Source: Monilinia fructicola (taxonomy: Eukaryota > Ascomycota > Leotiomycetes > Helotiales > Sclerotiniaceae). From it: a stretch of DNA of 64,000 nucleotides. Position 1 is the stretch's first letter, and the number at the start of each line of letters is the position of its first letter. The stretch covers positions 512,001 to 576,000 of the forward strand of contig VICG01000002.1 of assembly GCA_008692225.1 (NCBI GenBank), read 5' to 3'. Of the stretch, positions 15,636-27,749 are shown in pieces. Both the position numbers and the translations under genes were made by a program. The notes beneath the pieces were generated by a model. The model was not told where the DNA came from, made no database searches, and saw only the letters and a program-made list of their open reading frames with translations.

Positions 15636-15707
15636 TCCCTGCTGGCGCAATGGTAGCGTGCAAGACTCCTAATCTTGAGGCTACAGGTTCGAGTCCTGTG
15701 TAGGGAG
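15636..15707 (+). tRNA. tRNA-Arg (anticodon CCT)
   Basis: Intronless 72-nt cloverleaf. The acceptor TCCCTGC/GTAGGGA has one G-T wobble. The anticodon stem is CAAGA/TCTTG and the loop CTCCTAA gives anticodon CCT. The T arm is ACAGG-TTCGAGT-CCTGT and the discriminator is G. It reads AGG codons. All stems are intact. Confidence 0.9.
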
Positions 15708-16199
15708 TGTTAGTTTGCAATGAAACATTCGGTCGGTTTGAATCCGATGGTTGATATCTGATTTGATTTTATTTTGCTTTATTTTATTTTAGCCGATTTT
15801 AGTCGATTTTGTTTCATTCTTCTTTGGGAACCAGGATCTTTATTTTGGAGATTTTTCGATGGGAGATAGTTTGTGTTTGCGTGTGGATCGTGACTTTGAT
15901 TTTTGTTTATTTTTTTTGGCTCTTTTATGCTGTAGAATCATCATCTAATTGCTCTTTCTTATCTACTGTATTGAATACTCCACCCATTTGCTCCTGTATT
16001 CGATGTACTATACTGTACTGTATCCAAATTCCCTCTCGGTCCCATATCAAACTCCACTCCCCACTCTTAATTCCTACTTGGTACTTCCGCACTACATCGT
16101 TCACCCACCCACCCATCCATCCCTCTCTTTTCATTCTGTACTCCCTTGAGTCCCTTCCTATACAAATATAGAGGTTATCAGGGTAAGTATCATAAAACA

Positions 16200-16700
16200 C
16201 GCTACTATAAAAGCGACTAAGCTTTTCCTATATACAAAGGTATTAATTAATTATAATATCCAGGGATTACATCAATGAAAAATTTATATATTAGAATGTA
16301 GATAGTAAAGGTATTAAAAATAGTATTTCTAAGAAGTCTAACATTTTAAATATATAATATTTACAATAATTATTATTCTATAATTAATATTTCTATTAGT
16401 TTATTAAAACTTTTTTATTATATTTAAAATTTATAAGATGTACTATATATTATATACTATATATTAAAAAGTAAATAGTAAAAATATTATACAATTTAAA
16501 TTATATATTTACTTTTTTTAAATTTTTTATATAAAATTTTCTATATATTATAAATCTTAAATATATTTATTAAAGTAATATAAAAATAATCGAAATTGAT
16601 TTATTAAACCCTTTTCGAATTTTATACAAGTATATAAAGCAAATTCATATTTTATAGTACTTGCCCTAAGGTTAACAACGTCCATAGATATTTATTTATA
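16200..16700. repeat. AT-rich block
   Basis: About 500 bases of AT-rich, stop-dense sequence without coding potential, bounded on both sides by ordinary DNA. It is probably a fragment of a decayed repeat. No match to the other blocks stands out by eye. Confidence 0.55.
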
Positions 16701-16785
16701 CATTTTTTTATTTATAATGTAACAAAACACTTTAATCCACTAGAACTTCCAATACATTTCCATTTAACTCCCCGCCATATCAATA

Positions 16786-16892
16786 CCATCACCATCACCA
16801 TCACCATCACCATCACCATCACCATCACCATCACCATCACCATCACCATCACCATCACACCATCACCATCACCATCACCATCACCATCATCA
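16786..16892. repeat. CATCAC hexanucleotide microsatellite
   Basis: Roughly 17 tandem CATCAC units. A degenerate CAT-rich tail continues to about 16912. Confidence 0.95.
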
Positions 16893-17028
16893 CATCATCA
16901 TCATCACATCACAACCCCAATCTTAACATCCACCCACATATCCTACTCTATATAAAAAGTACTCCCTCTTTAACTATAAGTTACCACAATACCAGTAAAT
17001 GAACTAAAATAAACCAAAAGTAATCCGA

Positions 17029-17064
17029 TCTAATCTAATCTAATCTAATCTAACTAATCTAATC
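17029..17064. repeat. TAATC pentanucleotide run
   Basis: About seven TAATC-like units with one interrupted copy. Confidence 0.85.
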
Positions 17065-17546
17065 CAAAGTAAAATAAATTAATCCCACAATCATAGTAAC
17101 CTTATATCTGAATATCTGAATATTCCAAGCTTAGCATATGGATCGAGATAGATACTGTATCAGTCTTCCGAGCTGGATGGGGGAGGGATGCCCGTGGTGT
17201 ATGATACACCCCCACAAAGGGACTACAGTCCACGTCTTGATGAAATGCCTATCCCATCACACTACAGAGCGAGCTTGATATTAGAGCAACCACATTCTCT
17301 CTCGGGTACACCAACTCAGAATTATCCCAATGTGTACCATACCCCAAGTGAGGATCTTTCGCCAAACGACCAGTAGATCTGCATGTATATGTATCCATGG
17401 ATGGATGTGTATTTCTTCAACATCAATGCTGTCTCTCCATTCTATTACACCCGCATCGAGATAAACCAGAATTTTGACCTCTGCTACATTCCTAACCATC
17501 TTCGTCTCCCGTGAATCCCATCCGTTTTGCAAATCCGTAATCATAA

Positions 17547-18891
17547 TCATTCATCTCTCGTATATGCGGAGCACTGTCTCCATCTCTCTCCATATCTCAT
17601 GACCAATAACGGGATGGGTGCCACCGCCAGACACAAAGCCGAGACGAGCATGAAGCCCCATCCATAGCCAAGCCGGTCGGTCAATGGGCCGACGGCCAAC
17701 GGCAGGAATGTGCTCGTTAGACATCTTGTGATGAGGACCGCGGTCAAAGCACTCGCGGAGTAAAGTCCAAAGGCATCTACGACGTAGGCCATCAACGGGA
17801 CCATGGCGGTGAGAATGGAGAAACCTTGGAGGGCCACGAGGAAAAGGAGGAGGGAAACGGGCCATCCTTCTTCCGCGGCCCAGCCGAAGAGAGCGACGGA
17901 GGCTGGGAGGATGAAGGCGCTGATGACGGTGAGGGGCATTCGGAATTCTGGCTTCGACTGTTCGCCATTTTCGCCTCGGAGATAGATGTAGATGCGGTCT
18001 ATGAGCATGTTACAAACAAAGACTCCCATTGCTGATCCAACACCTATGGATTCCGTTAGCCAATCAAAGTGTGATGCGGTGATCTCAGATACTTACTGAA
18101 AGAGAAAAAAGAAGAACCGATCGTTGCCGGGGGGAAGCCATAAACGCTTTTCAAAACCTCCGGCAAAGTGGTCGACATGATGTAGTAGAAAGTAAACATG
18201 ATTGCGCCATAGAATGACAAAATCTGCAAGACGAAGGATCCACCAAACACTGCTGCGGGTCGTTTGACAGCCTTCCAAATTGCAATTGCGGTATGCTCAC
18301 ATTCTTCTTCTTGTTCCACCACCGCCTTGAGGGCCAGATCCCCATTTTCTTTCTGGAGCCTCGCCACTCTCCGCTGTAGGATACGAGTCTTGTACGTCTC
18401 CCGGAGAAGGAAAACAAAAGCAACTTCGCAAACACCGGCCATGACGGCAGCAAACCAGAGAACATTTCGCCAGCCAATGGATTGTGCAATTACCCCTGTG
18501 ATGGCAGGCCCCACGGCGCCACCCAATAGTGGAGCGAGCATCAATGTCGCCATGGCAGAACCTCGTTGATCAGGCGGCAACATATCGCCAATCACAGCGG
18601 GATTCAAAACATTCGACGCCACGGCACACCCCGTCATGAATCTCGACAGGATGAACAAACGAGACGTCTGACTACTCGCCGCCACGACGGTCCAGAGGAT
18701 AAACAACACGTTCGCAACGTTGAACACGGCCGCTCGGCCGTAGACTTCGGAAAGCGGGGCGATGAGCAATGGCCCGGCGGCTTCGCCCAGCTCCCAGATG
18801 GTGACGAGGAGGACGGATGCGGATTTCGATTCGTGATGCTCGAGATCCAGGACGATCTGTCGGGCGATTGGCACCACGCCGATACATGTGA
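17547..18891 (-). pseudogene. MFS (DHA1-type) transporter, 5' end cut off by transposon
   Basis: Polytopic membrane transporter, probably multidrug export. Visible exons are 18097-18891 and 17547-18043, joined by a 53-nt phase-1 intron that restores the reading SFSVGSAMG. Family marks are SVLLVTIWELGEAAGPL, APLSEVYGR, FMTGCAVASNVLNPA and RETYKTR. Upstream of 18891 lies a plausible intron (branch CTAAC, acceptor CAG, donor GTGTGC at about 18972). Only about seven exon bases remain before the TA-flanked element at 18979, so the N-terminus with the first membrane segment is missing. No ATG suits the remaining frame. The C-terminal half is intact, which suggests recent disruption. A genuine upstream exon beyond the element cannot be excluded, but none is recognised. 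Confidence 0.8.
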
Positions 18892-18978
18892 AGGTTCTGC
18901 TGAAGGGTTAGAGATTCAATTCTCGTGAAGGGTGGGGTGGGGTGCGGTTGGGGAAGAGGATACGCACACTGTGAAGTA

Positions 18979-19762
18979 GGGTTGTATAAATTACATATTT
19001 TGGCTGACGAATATATATTTTTATATTATAACGCTTTTTGAGCGTTATGAAAATATTATATTAAGCATATCACGTGCGACACTTAGTGATCACGTTCATT
19101 TTTTTTCACCGTTTTCATTCAATAAGATCGTATTAGAAATGAAAGAAAGTGGGATCGAATTTGAAGGGATTTATAGGTGGGAATGAAGAATTCGTTTTTA
19201 TAAGAGATTTTAAATGAAATTATATTAGTTGAACCAATTAGATTCTATTATTTTGCTTGATATATTGCAAGTAGATATTTGATTGGTTAAAAGACAAAGA
19301 ACGAATACTTTTGTTAGTTAGTTTGAAGCGAATAACATTATAAATTAGCTTGAAATGAAGTAATGTTATTAGCTGAAGAATATAAACAGATTCTAAAAGT
19401 ATGCTTAGTAAGCATCGAAGAACTTTTCAAAGTATGCTTAGTAAGCATCGAAGGACTTTTCAAAGATACGCTTAATAAGTATCGAAAGCCTTTTCCTTTG
19501 ATGATCCAATTAAATCCATATTTATTTCCTTTCAAAATATCTTTCAATATTTACTTAAAATATTCTTTAATCCCCGGCCCTTAAAGCTCTTCGGCCATTT
19601 AAAAATATTCAATCCTTACCTAAAATAGAACTAAATAATCCACTTTTAAAATACGCTAATATATGCATATATATGCACATATATATTTGCCTTGAATTAA
19701 TATTATATATTATATTGAGGTGATCGATATACGTTACAGTATATCAGTATAAATAACAACCC
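18979..19762. mobile_element. Non-autonomous TA-flanked inverted-repeat element
   Basis: A 784-bp segment beginning GGGTTGT and ending ACAACCC, with TA directly outside each end (18977-18978 and 19763-19764). A duplicated TA target is the hallmark of Tc1/mariner-type elements. The inside is AT-rich with no transposase frame, so it would be a MITE or a decayed copy. Only about seven terminal bases match perfectly. It sits beside the broken MFS gene. Confidence 0.65.
19399..19494. repeat. Three 33-bp tandem units with palindromic core
   Basis: Three near-copies of about 33 bases. The core ATGCTTAGTAAGCAT is almost self-complementary and is followed by CGAAGAACTTTTCA. The third copy has diverged. 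The units lie inside the TA-flanked element and could be subterminal protein-binding repeats. Confidence 0.8.
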
Positions 19763-20740
19763 TAACACATAGTTCTACAGGCCATGAAGGCTAAAAGTAA
19801 TATCACTCCATTGTGGTATGCTTTTGGCCACACTTCCAATGGATATACCTACGGGTACGTCCTCCGTTGGGATTGAAATTCAATCCTGTGATCGAATGAA
19901 TTGACTCGTTTGGTATGTTCAACTAATGCGGGGATATATGGAAATTGAAGATCGGCATTGCATTTGCAGGCGGTGGAACCCGTGGCGAGAAGCGGCTACG
20001 GAGTACGATCAAAATCCAAATTAGTTGAGGCAATCGACGTTGGGAGGGGAAGTATGGATTTAGGTCGGTCAATAGGGAGGGATATCAACGGTCAAGATAT
20101 GAAGTTTCATTCCAAAAATTCCCAGTCAGTTAATTTTTTCTATTTGTAAAGTGCAGGTCGAAATTTTCAGCCATGGCGAGCATTTTTTGACTTGAAGTTC
20201 TATATGCATATACCTAGTTTAGAGATATACCTAGTATATATCAGTGACATAATTGGTATTCTGTTCTTCTATCTTCTTCGTTTTGTTGTACTTTTTTTCC
20301 AGTTCCTCGACAAAGATTACATACAGTACCTACATACCTACTACATATATTTATACTCTGCGGTTACATGTTGTCCCACAAAGCCAAGACCGTGAAAGGC
20401 GCGATGACAGCAAAGAACCATTAGGAAACTGACCGCTTATCAAGATCGGAGGGACTGGCCTGCCAAAATGGTTATTAGCTTGGGAGAATTAGATACTAGA
20501 TAGTAGATACTAGGTAGGTTTGGTGGATCAAGCCACTTTCTCCTCTTCTCTAGCCACACTCGTCTTGGAGTGGCTCAGTACGGAATACAGTACGGAGTAC
20601 TCGAGTAGACTCGGTTCTTCTCAAAAAGCTAATTACTGTCCATACAAATGATACCTCGAACATTTTCCATCATATATATAGATATTCAGTCAGGTTATCC
20701 ATTAGACATAACAAGTCAATCGATTATATCAAGACTATGA
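19763..20740. other. Intergenic spacer between two repeats
   Basis: Ordinary composition. Short open frames only, no motif. It joins the small inverted-repeat element to the second R1 copy. Confidence 0.5.
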
Positions 20741-21660
20741 ATTCTTTTAAGTTAACGTCTATTATATACACGTATAATAGTACTCTTCTTAATAGTAGTA
20801 ATAGTAATAGTAGTAATAATCGTAATAATAGTAATAATAGTAATAATAGTAATAATAGTAATAATAGTAATAATAGTAATAATAGTAATAATAGTAATAA
20901 TAGTAATAATAATAGTAATAGTATTTAATTTATATTCTATTTAATTTCTTTAAAAATATAAAAATTTACTAAATTAAGGAATTATATATAGAATCCTATA
21001 AATAGAAGTTTACTAAAGGCTTTTTATCTTTTTATATATAAACTTAGGTTTTTAATCCTATAATATCTCAATCCTTCTATATTATTCTAAAAATTTCGAA
21101 ATAAAAGTATAAATATTATTAGTTTTAATACTCCTCTTGTTTTTTTAGAATAAAATATTATATTCTTTTTCTAATTAAAAAAGCACTTTAATTAATCTTT
21201 AGTTGCTTTAAATAAAAAACCCTAATTTACAACCTTAATATTTATAAATATCAAATTCTCGAAAATTCGAAAAATACTTTTTATTTTTTTAATCTTAATT
21301 TCCTCTTCTGCCTATTATACCTATAAATAAATAAAATCTTTTTATATATAAAATATTCCTCCGCTATTTCTAATAACCTATTTCCACTTTTGATTTTTTC
21401 TAAAAAGCATTAGATTATTTAAAATATAAATATTTCGAAAATAAAATAATATTAAAAATCTAGCTCGAATAAAGGGTAATATTATATTATAAAGCTATAT
21501 TTAGTTAAAAATAATTAGATTAAAAAATCGATATTGTTATTATTATTAAAAAAGCTTTTAAAAATAATAATAAAATCCGAAAACAGAATAAAAACAATAG
21601 CAATATAGCTTTACTAAATAGTTCGATTGATTCAATTTTAACTCTACAGACTCGAGGTCT
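20741..21660 (+). repeat. AT-rich dispersed repeat R1, copy 2
   Basis: It starts with a TAG/TAA trinucleotide tract (20778-20926). From 20926 it continues with sequence that matches the reverse complement of 10000-10200. The remainder is AT-rich and stop-dense to about 21650. It is oriented opposite to copy 1. Differences are mainly transitions, as expected after RIP. Confidence 0.75.
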
Positions 21661-22777
21661 TATAATAAAAGCTATAGATCCGTAAAGGGCACTATGTACA
21701 GATGTTGAATCTTCGCCGTCCTGGTACTCTTCTTGAAGAATAGCGATATAAAGCTTTCACCATCTATCTCATCACTCATCACCTATCACCCAACACTCAA
21801 CCATCAACAATCCAACAAATTATCAGATTCCCACACGGTGCTGATCAAATGAATCTTGTAAGAGTAACCTACACAGCCAACAGTAAGACTACAAGTGTCT
21901 AACCGGCTGTTGACGAACATTCCCGTTTGTTCAGCGGAAGAAGAAAATGCTAGCAATCCAATCAATTTCTACGTCTTAATCATTTCTACGTCTCAATCAT
22001 TTCTACGTCTCAATCATTTCCTCTTTATTTTACAACGCGAACACATCGCTCTGTCTTTCTCGTCAAAGTCAATGAACGAATGAATGAATATGTCGCATAC
22101 CATGCTCCGTACAGAGAGTGGATGAAGGTTGTTATGATGTGGGTCCAAGGGGACCAGTATAGGTGGACTCGTCACCACAGCGACAGTACAGTAAGATTGC
22201 AATACTACAATGTACATTACATACTGTATGGAGGGGCCGAGGAGCATGTTCTATCAAGACCCGCAGATGATACTGTAGAACTATACCAAAAAGAGTCATG
22301 TTGTGATTGATTTGATACTCCGAACAGTACTGTAGTACAGATATTGATCGCATGAGTAAAAGGACATTGAAGGGTGGAGGAATGGAATCCAAGTCAACAA
22401 GCCATTCTGTGGTAAAATCGCAAAGGGAAAAAAACATGGTTGCTCTATGGGTTGAATGCTAGCACTGCTTGACAGGAGAATTGGAAGTCTGAGTTCTTAT
22501 CACAAAAATTCATTTGAAAATGTGGTATCAAAATGATGAGTTTGTGCTATTGATGTAGGTTTTTGTCAGTAGTTACTGACTGTACTTTGGAAGATGCGCA
22601 AACTCGATTGATTGACGGTCTTCCTCCTTCTTTTCCAACAGCTTGAACATCCATCGTCACCACCTGTAGCAAAAGATAATGATGATGAATGTATGGATGG
22701 ATATATATATATATATATAATAATATTACCTTCTTCATCCAAAAACTCAAAAGAGATCAAGAAAATGCAAAAGAAAT
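21661..22777. other. Intergenic region
   Basis: No gene recognised. Contains a triplicated CATTTCTACGTCT-like phrase near 21970-22018 and small open frames. A TA dinucleotide run lies near 22700-22722, before the tRNA. Confidence 0.5.
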
Positions 22778-22851
22778 CGCCTCGGGAGGGGCTCGAACCC
22801 TCAACCTTGGGCTTAAAAGGCCCACGCGCTAACCAATTGTGCCACCGAGGC
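22778..22851 (-). tRNA. tRNA-Lys (anticodon TTT)
   Basis: Complete cloverleaf on the minus strand. The acceptor GCCTCGG/CCGAGGC pairs perfectly. The anticodon stem TGGGC/GCCCA has loop CTTTTAA. The T arm is GAGGG-TTCGAGC-CCCTC and the discriminator is G. No intron. It reads AAA codons. Confidence 0.95.
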
Positions 22852-24511
22852 AGATCATGTGACATTCCTGTTTGTCTTGTGAGGTTGGTCTCAAGTCGAA
22901 TTATATATCAACATCCGCATAGTAAAGGCAAAATTTTACCTCTTCTATTCTTGAAATACATGGTTTGATGGTAGGATTGCATCCTTGGATTTGATACGAA
23001 TTTTGAATTCATTCAACCTCTAGTCTTGCGCTTCATACATTTCCTCTTTGATTTCTGAGATGGTCTTGGAAAATAAAAGTAGGGTATTAAATGATATGAG
23101 ATGAAATACTACCTCTGTCAACGTTGAAAATGCATAACATGATTCTTAAATCTCTCTCCCAAAGTTGGATCTACCATCCAGCCCCGGGGAGATATCAAGC
23201 AAGTCGTAGACGAACATGCAAGTGTCAAGTCTCACACATTCTCCATACATCACCACTCAATCCGTCCTTCACACCCATCAAACAAAGCATCACCATAAAA
23301 ACCCAAAGGTCCAATCTCTACTGTTGGCATCCTAGAGCTGATTCTCGCTCACGTCCTCGAACCGCCGATCTCTCACCTGTAATACTCATAGTCGTGATAA
23401 ACATCCAACATCCAACAACCCATATCCCACCCACCATTCAAACAAAAAGTATAAACGAGCCTTCAAAGCTCTAGCCTCACATCTTGCAAGCTCTCAACCT
23501 CCGCTCGTCCTCAACCTCGACGAAGAAATTTTGCAACTCGTGTTTCGAGCTGCGCAGTGCGTACACATTTGATCTGTGGGACTTGCGCGGTCGAGATGTT
23601 TTTTTCTGTGGACTGATTGAGGTCTGTCTGTCTGTCTGTCTGTCTGTCGCGGGGAATGGCATGCAGATCCTGGTGCACGCATTGCGCTGTCTCGATTTCC
23701 CTTGTCGGACGATGTCGTTTGGTTGGGATGCTGCGGCTTGTTGGTTTTGAGGGAGCGTCTGGTGGAGGGTGTTTTGATATCGCGAGTACAGGGCGATAGC
23801 GAACATCTCAGATTCGAATGTTCCAATCGCTGTCCTTCTTGTAAGTTTATATACCTCACCGCAGGCATAGAGTACAACAGTACCGTACACCATACACACC
23901 CAACCCAAACCCATCCCCCCCGAAACCAGCTTTCACCTTTTTGCAGAAATGTATAGGTGCATTGGGACATCTAGTCCCGTTCCACTACATGCAATCGCAA
24001 CCATCGCAATCATCATCATCACAACCACCCTCATAGTTCAACGCAGAAGAAAAATTCCACAAAACCAAAGTCCGTCCGAACCTTCACTACACCCGCTCTC
24101 AATCTTCCATCAGTCCAGCAGACTATCCTAAAGACTGGATCAAGAAGCAGTATATCCATCCCACATTTCCTCTTTCACATTCCACATTCCACATTCCCAA
24201 CCGAGGTCCAAAGATCAAGTGAGCTTTTGTATAATCAATCTCCCACCCTGATATACATACTCGTATTCATCCTTACACTGTGAGCCTCACACTACATCAC
24301 ATCACATCACATCACATCACAACTCACACCGATATTGGCGATGGATGCAAGATGTCAGAGCACGCCACGATATACATACATCTGAATCCAAAAGTCGGCC
24401 ATCTCGAAAGAAGCAAGTGAGAGTTCATCTCATCTCATCTCCTGAACTCTGCTTTGGTCTTCTGCGGCGTTGAGGGGGCTTGGGGCGGAGGATCACTGAT
24501 TATTTTGGATG

Positions 24512-24660
24512 TGGGGGTTAGGTATGTAGGTATGTAGGTATGTAGGTATGTAGGTATGTAGGTATATAGGTATATAGGTATATATAGGTATATAGGTATA
24601 TAGGTATATAGGTATATAGGTATATAGGTATATAGGTATATAGGTATATAGCTATGTAGG
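24512..24660. repeat. GGTATGTA / GGTATATA tandem array
   Basis: Octanucleotide array that shifts from TATGTAGG units to TATATAGG units. The shift may be transition mutation spreading through the array. Confidence 0.9.
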
Positions 24661-25355
24661 GATGTATATATGTATATATATATGTATCCTCAACCAGAAC
24701 AAAGATCGCTGCATTTCTCTCGGTTGCCAGGACGTACATTCTTCAGAGCAGATGTGAGCTCTTAACGTTAATCTACACGGATCCTCGTCCGTCCCCAGTC
24801 CGTCGATGTGCAGTATTTTCTCCGTCTCTGCACATTGGATCGGATGCGGTGAGGGGCTCGTGGGGAGATGGATGGAGCGGATGCTGGGGGCGATTGCGGG
24901 GATCGATGGGGAAATTTCACCACGGAGCTTTGGATTCTGGCGGCCACGGCTAGAACGAAGGGGTGGGAATCATCACCGTTGCGAGAGATGATCCGCTGCG
25001 GAGAAAGATCGCAAAGACGGTGAACTTGTGCTTGTGCTTGTGCTTGTGCTTGATAGATGGTGGATATCTCTTGAGCTCCTGGGGAGGAGCATCCTGGCAG
25101 TGTGAATGATCGGATACATCTCCGAGGTCTTCCGATGCGAGCTACTCTTGCGAGGAAATAATGTTGATCTAATTACCCCAATTCGAACTGTTCATTGTTC
25201 AGTATCAGATTTAGAGAGCACGATGCTTTTGTTATTAAGGTTGATTTGTGTAGGTTTGAGGATGGATAGTGGTGGGTATGGTGTGTGTTGATGCTATGAT
25301 TTTCGGACGAGCTATTGATACTGTGTCTTTCTTTATTCTCTTCATCCTCATCCTT

Positions 25356-25491
25356 CTTCATCCTCTTCATCCTCTTCATCCTCTTCATCCTCTTCATCCT
25401 CTTCATCCTCTTCATCCTCTTCATCCTCTTCATCCTCTTCATCCTCTTCATCCTCTTCATCCTCTTCATCCTCTTCATCCTCTTCATCCTC
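25356..25491. repeat. 9-bp TTCATCCTC tandem array
   Basis: About 15-16 near-perfect copies of a 9-bp unit. Because 9 is divisible by 3, every frame is open and repetitive: Phe-Ile-Leu or Leu-His-Pro on plus, Met-Lys-Arg on minus. No flanking exon or motif shows that it is translated. Confidence 0.95.
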
Positions 25492-26495
25492 TTTATCCTC
25501 CCCCAAAAAATCGTACTCCGTTCCTCAAACCACTAGATCTCAAATTCACATCCTTACAACTACTCAAACCCAAACGACAGGACCACTGGTGGACATCAAT
25601 CTACCCCCTCGACAAACCTTTCCACAGCAACAACCACACGATCCAATAAATTCAGAAGCTGGATGTATCAAGCTCTACTGGACCCACACCCTTGAACATC
25701 ATTCATGAGCTGCTGTATATATAACAGTTCCTCCCTGAAAAGGGCATCACTGGCCACGGGGGGTTGGTTAGGATAGTACTCGGATGTAGATCTATGTATA
25801 CTATAGCATTCTTCGAGTTTCATATATACTATACAGTCAACGCCAAGACTTTCGTACAAGTGAAAGGATACATACATACAGATGGTGATAGTGCGAAAGG
25901 AAAAGGATATGTGGATTTGACTTGTGTTTGCCGGATGTTGAATGAGGGAAGGAGAAGGAGGTAGATGGTTTGTAGAAAGGAGTGTATGAGTTTCGTTTTG
26001 GTCTTTTGTTTTTCCTTTTTGCTGATGGAGACCTATGTGTATATGACCTTGCCCATAACCAAGTTTCAAATCAAAGTTTTGATTACCTACTCGAGTAGGT
26101 TCTGCTAGTAATTCATTCTCATTCAATGACTGTATGTATGTAACCTTACATGAATTAGCGATGAGCCTAAATATTTGATCGACTTGAACTACAAATTCCA
26201 AGTCAATGTAGAGAAAGAGAAGCCCTAGCTAGCAATTATCAATTTGGACCTTTTGACGGTAAAAGCCTCAACAATCCTTTGACAATATATTAATTATTAT
26301 TACAAAGTGAGACTCGAGAACAGAATGAACATCCAAGGATCAAAAAATATAGCAACACCGCACAGATCACCCGTTCGATGCAGCCAGACAGACGAAGCAC
26401 GTGATTGTCAAAACAAATTTCGAAAGATACTGACTGTATCATTCATCCATGGATTATCCAGGTCACATCGATATTAAAAAGCAAAAGCAAAAAGT

Positions 26496-26604
26496 TGACA
26501 ACTGAGGGATTCGAACCCTCGCTCTTTCGAACCAGTACGCTCATTGAGCTTGAATGAATCAAGTGTACCTGAAACTGGCGCCATAACCACTCGGCCAAGT
26601 TGCC
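26496..26604 (-). tRNA. tRNA-Leu (anticodon CAG) with 30-nt intron
   Basis: Class II tRNA with a long variable arm. The acceptor GGCAACT/AGTTGTC has one G-T pair. The anticodon stem is CCAGT/ACTGG and the loop TTCAGG plus T carries anticodon CAG at 26569-26571. A 30-nt intron (26538-26567) follows position 37, the canonical place. The T arm is GAGGG-TTCGAAT-CCCTC and the discriminator is A. Needs tRNA splicing endonuclease for maturation. Confidence 0.92.
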
Positions 26605-27700
26605 GACCATGCAAGGATGTTTTTAGACAATAAGACTCAATTTTGGAGATATAATCAAATGACAGATAGAGCTCGGGGTGAATAGATAATTAGACGACGA
26701 TGTGCACCGGGAATCCGCATCAGCGAGATCTTCTCCTGGGAAATAATTGCAATAAGAATTGCAGTAAGTAACATTAACCCACGTCTCCTCTTTCTTCTTG
26801 AATCCTCGTTCGAACATACAAAAATACAAAAATGTGAAAATACCAGACCCCGCAACGTCGACAACATATCCGCTTTGAAAATTCCATAACCTTACACACA
26901 CGTTCTTCTTTCACTGGAACTAACCATCCTCTCCGAATCAACTACAAAGCAGCCCTCCGTATGCATATGCTAGGTACTCAAACCCCATAAGCAATCCCGA
27001 ATCCAGCTCTTCGAAAACCTCAGAATAAAGACGAAATATAAATACGCATCAAACCGATAATCGCGGACCGCACCTCCAACTTACTCGTTGGAATTGATTC
27101 CAGCCTGCACTGTTAGCAAACCCTAGGTTGCAGTAATCTTAATGAGTCAGGAGTCAACGAAGTAACTGTCGATTGAATTTCCCACTGTTCGATTCATTAG
27201 GTTACTTATATCAAGATGTCGTTGATATATGAAGTGCGGATAAATCACCTTGACATCTTTTCATGGCATGCTACTTCTCGAGTATGCTTAATTTGTCGCT
27301 GGGTTTCGGTCTTTCTTACATGATTGCTCGAGTAGGTGGATATATATCTGCTCATGATCAGTCTAGAGTATCTACCCATTTATTGATTGATCCCCGTGAA
27401 CCCCCCCGCTTGAACGTCCCGATGGAATCTCCAAACCTCACACGCCATTCAATTGCCCTGGCTATCTTCCCCAAAGTACCCCGAGAAGGAAAACCTCGGA
27501 ATGAATATGATGATATTACCATCCGAGGTATGTTCGCTCGCTCGCTCACTCTTAAATCCCTTGGTGTGAAAATTTCCCCATGTTACCCAGCTCACTCCCG
27601 CGCACCCTGGGCGGAACATCCGGTGGGTCCTCGCATTCCGTCTGAGCGCCTCTTCGAAAGGGAGCAAAGTTCTCCTGGAACGTGGCCCCGCAAATGATAT
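26605..27700. other. Intergenic region upstream of GMC relic
   Basis: Open frames at 27263-27697 (+) and 27449-27943 (-) have no recognised motif. The expected FAD-binding Gly-rich N-terminus of the downstream oxidoreductase was not found here. Confidence 0.4.
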
Positions 27701-27749
27701 GTATATTTCCTGGATCCTGCTCATATCAGCTAACATTCTGTCTCCGTCT

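Larger units (their letters stand above)
22852..26495. other. Gene-free region rich in simple repeats
   Basis: No supported gene in 3.6 kb. Repeats include CTGT x7 (23622-23648), ACATC x5 (24293-24320), a GGTATGTA/GGTATATA array (about 24512-24660), TTGTGC x5 (25025-25052) and the 9-bp array at 25356-25491. Open frames of up to 177 codons on either strand lack ATG starts or known motifs. Confidence 0.55.

Noticed and set aside
25668..26201. 177-codon minus-strand open frame
   Set aside because: Starts with TTG rather than ATG; sequence has no family resemblance and no plausible upstream exon.
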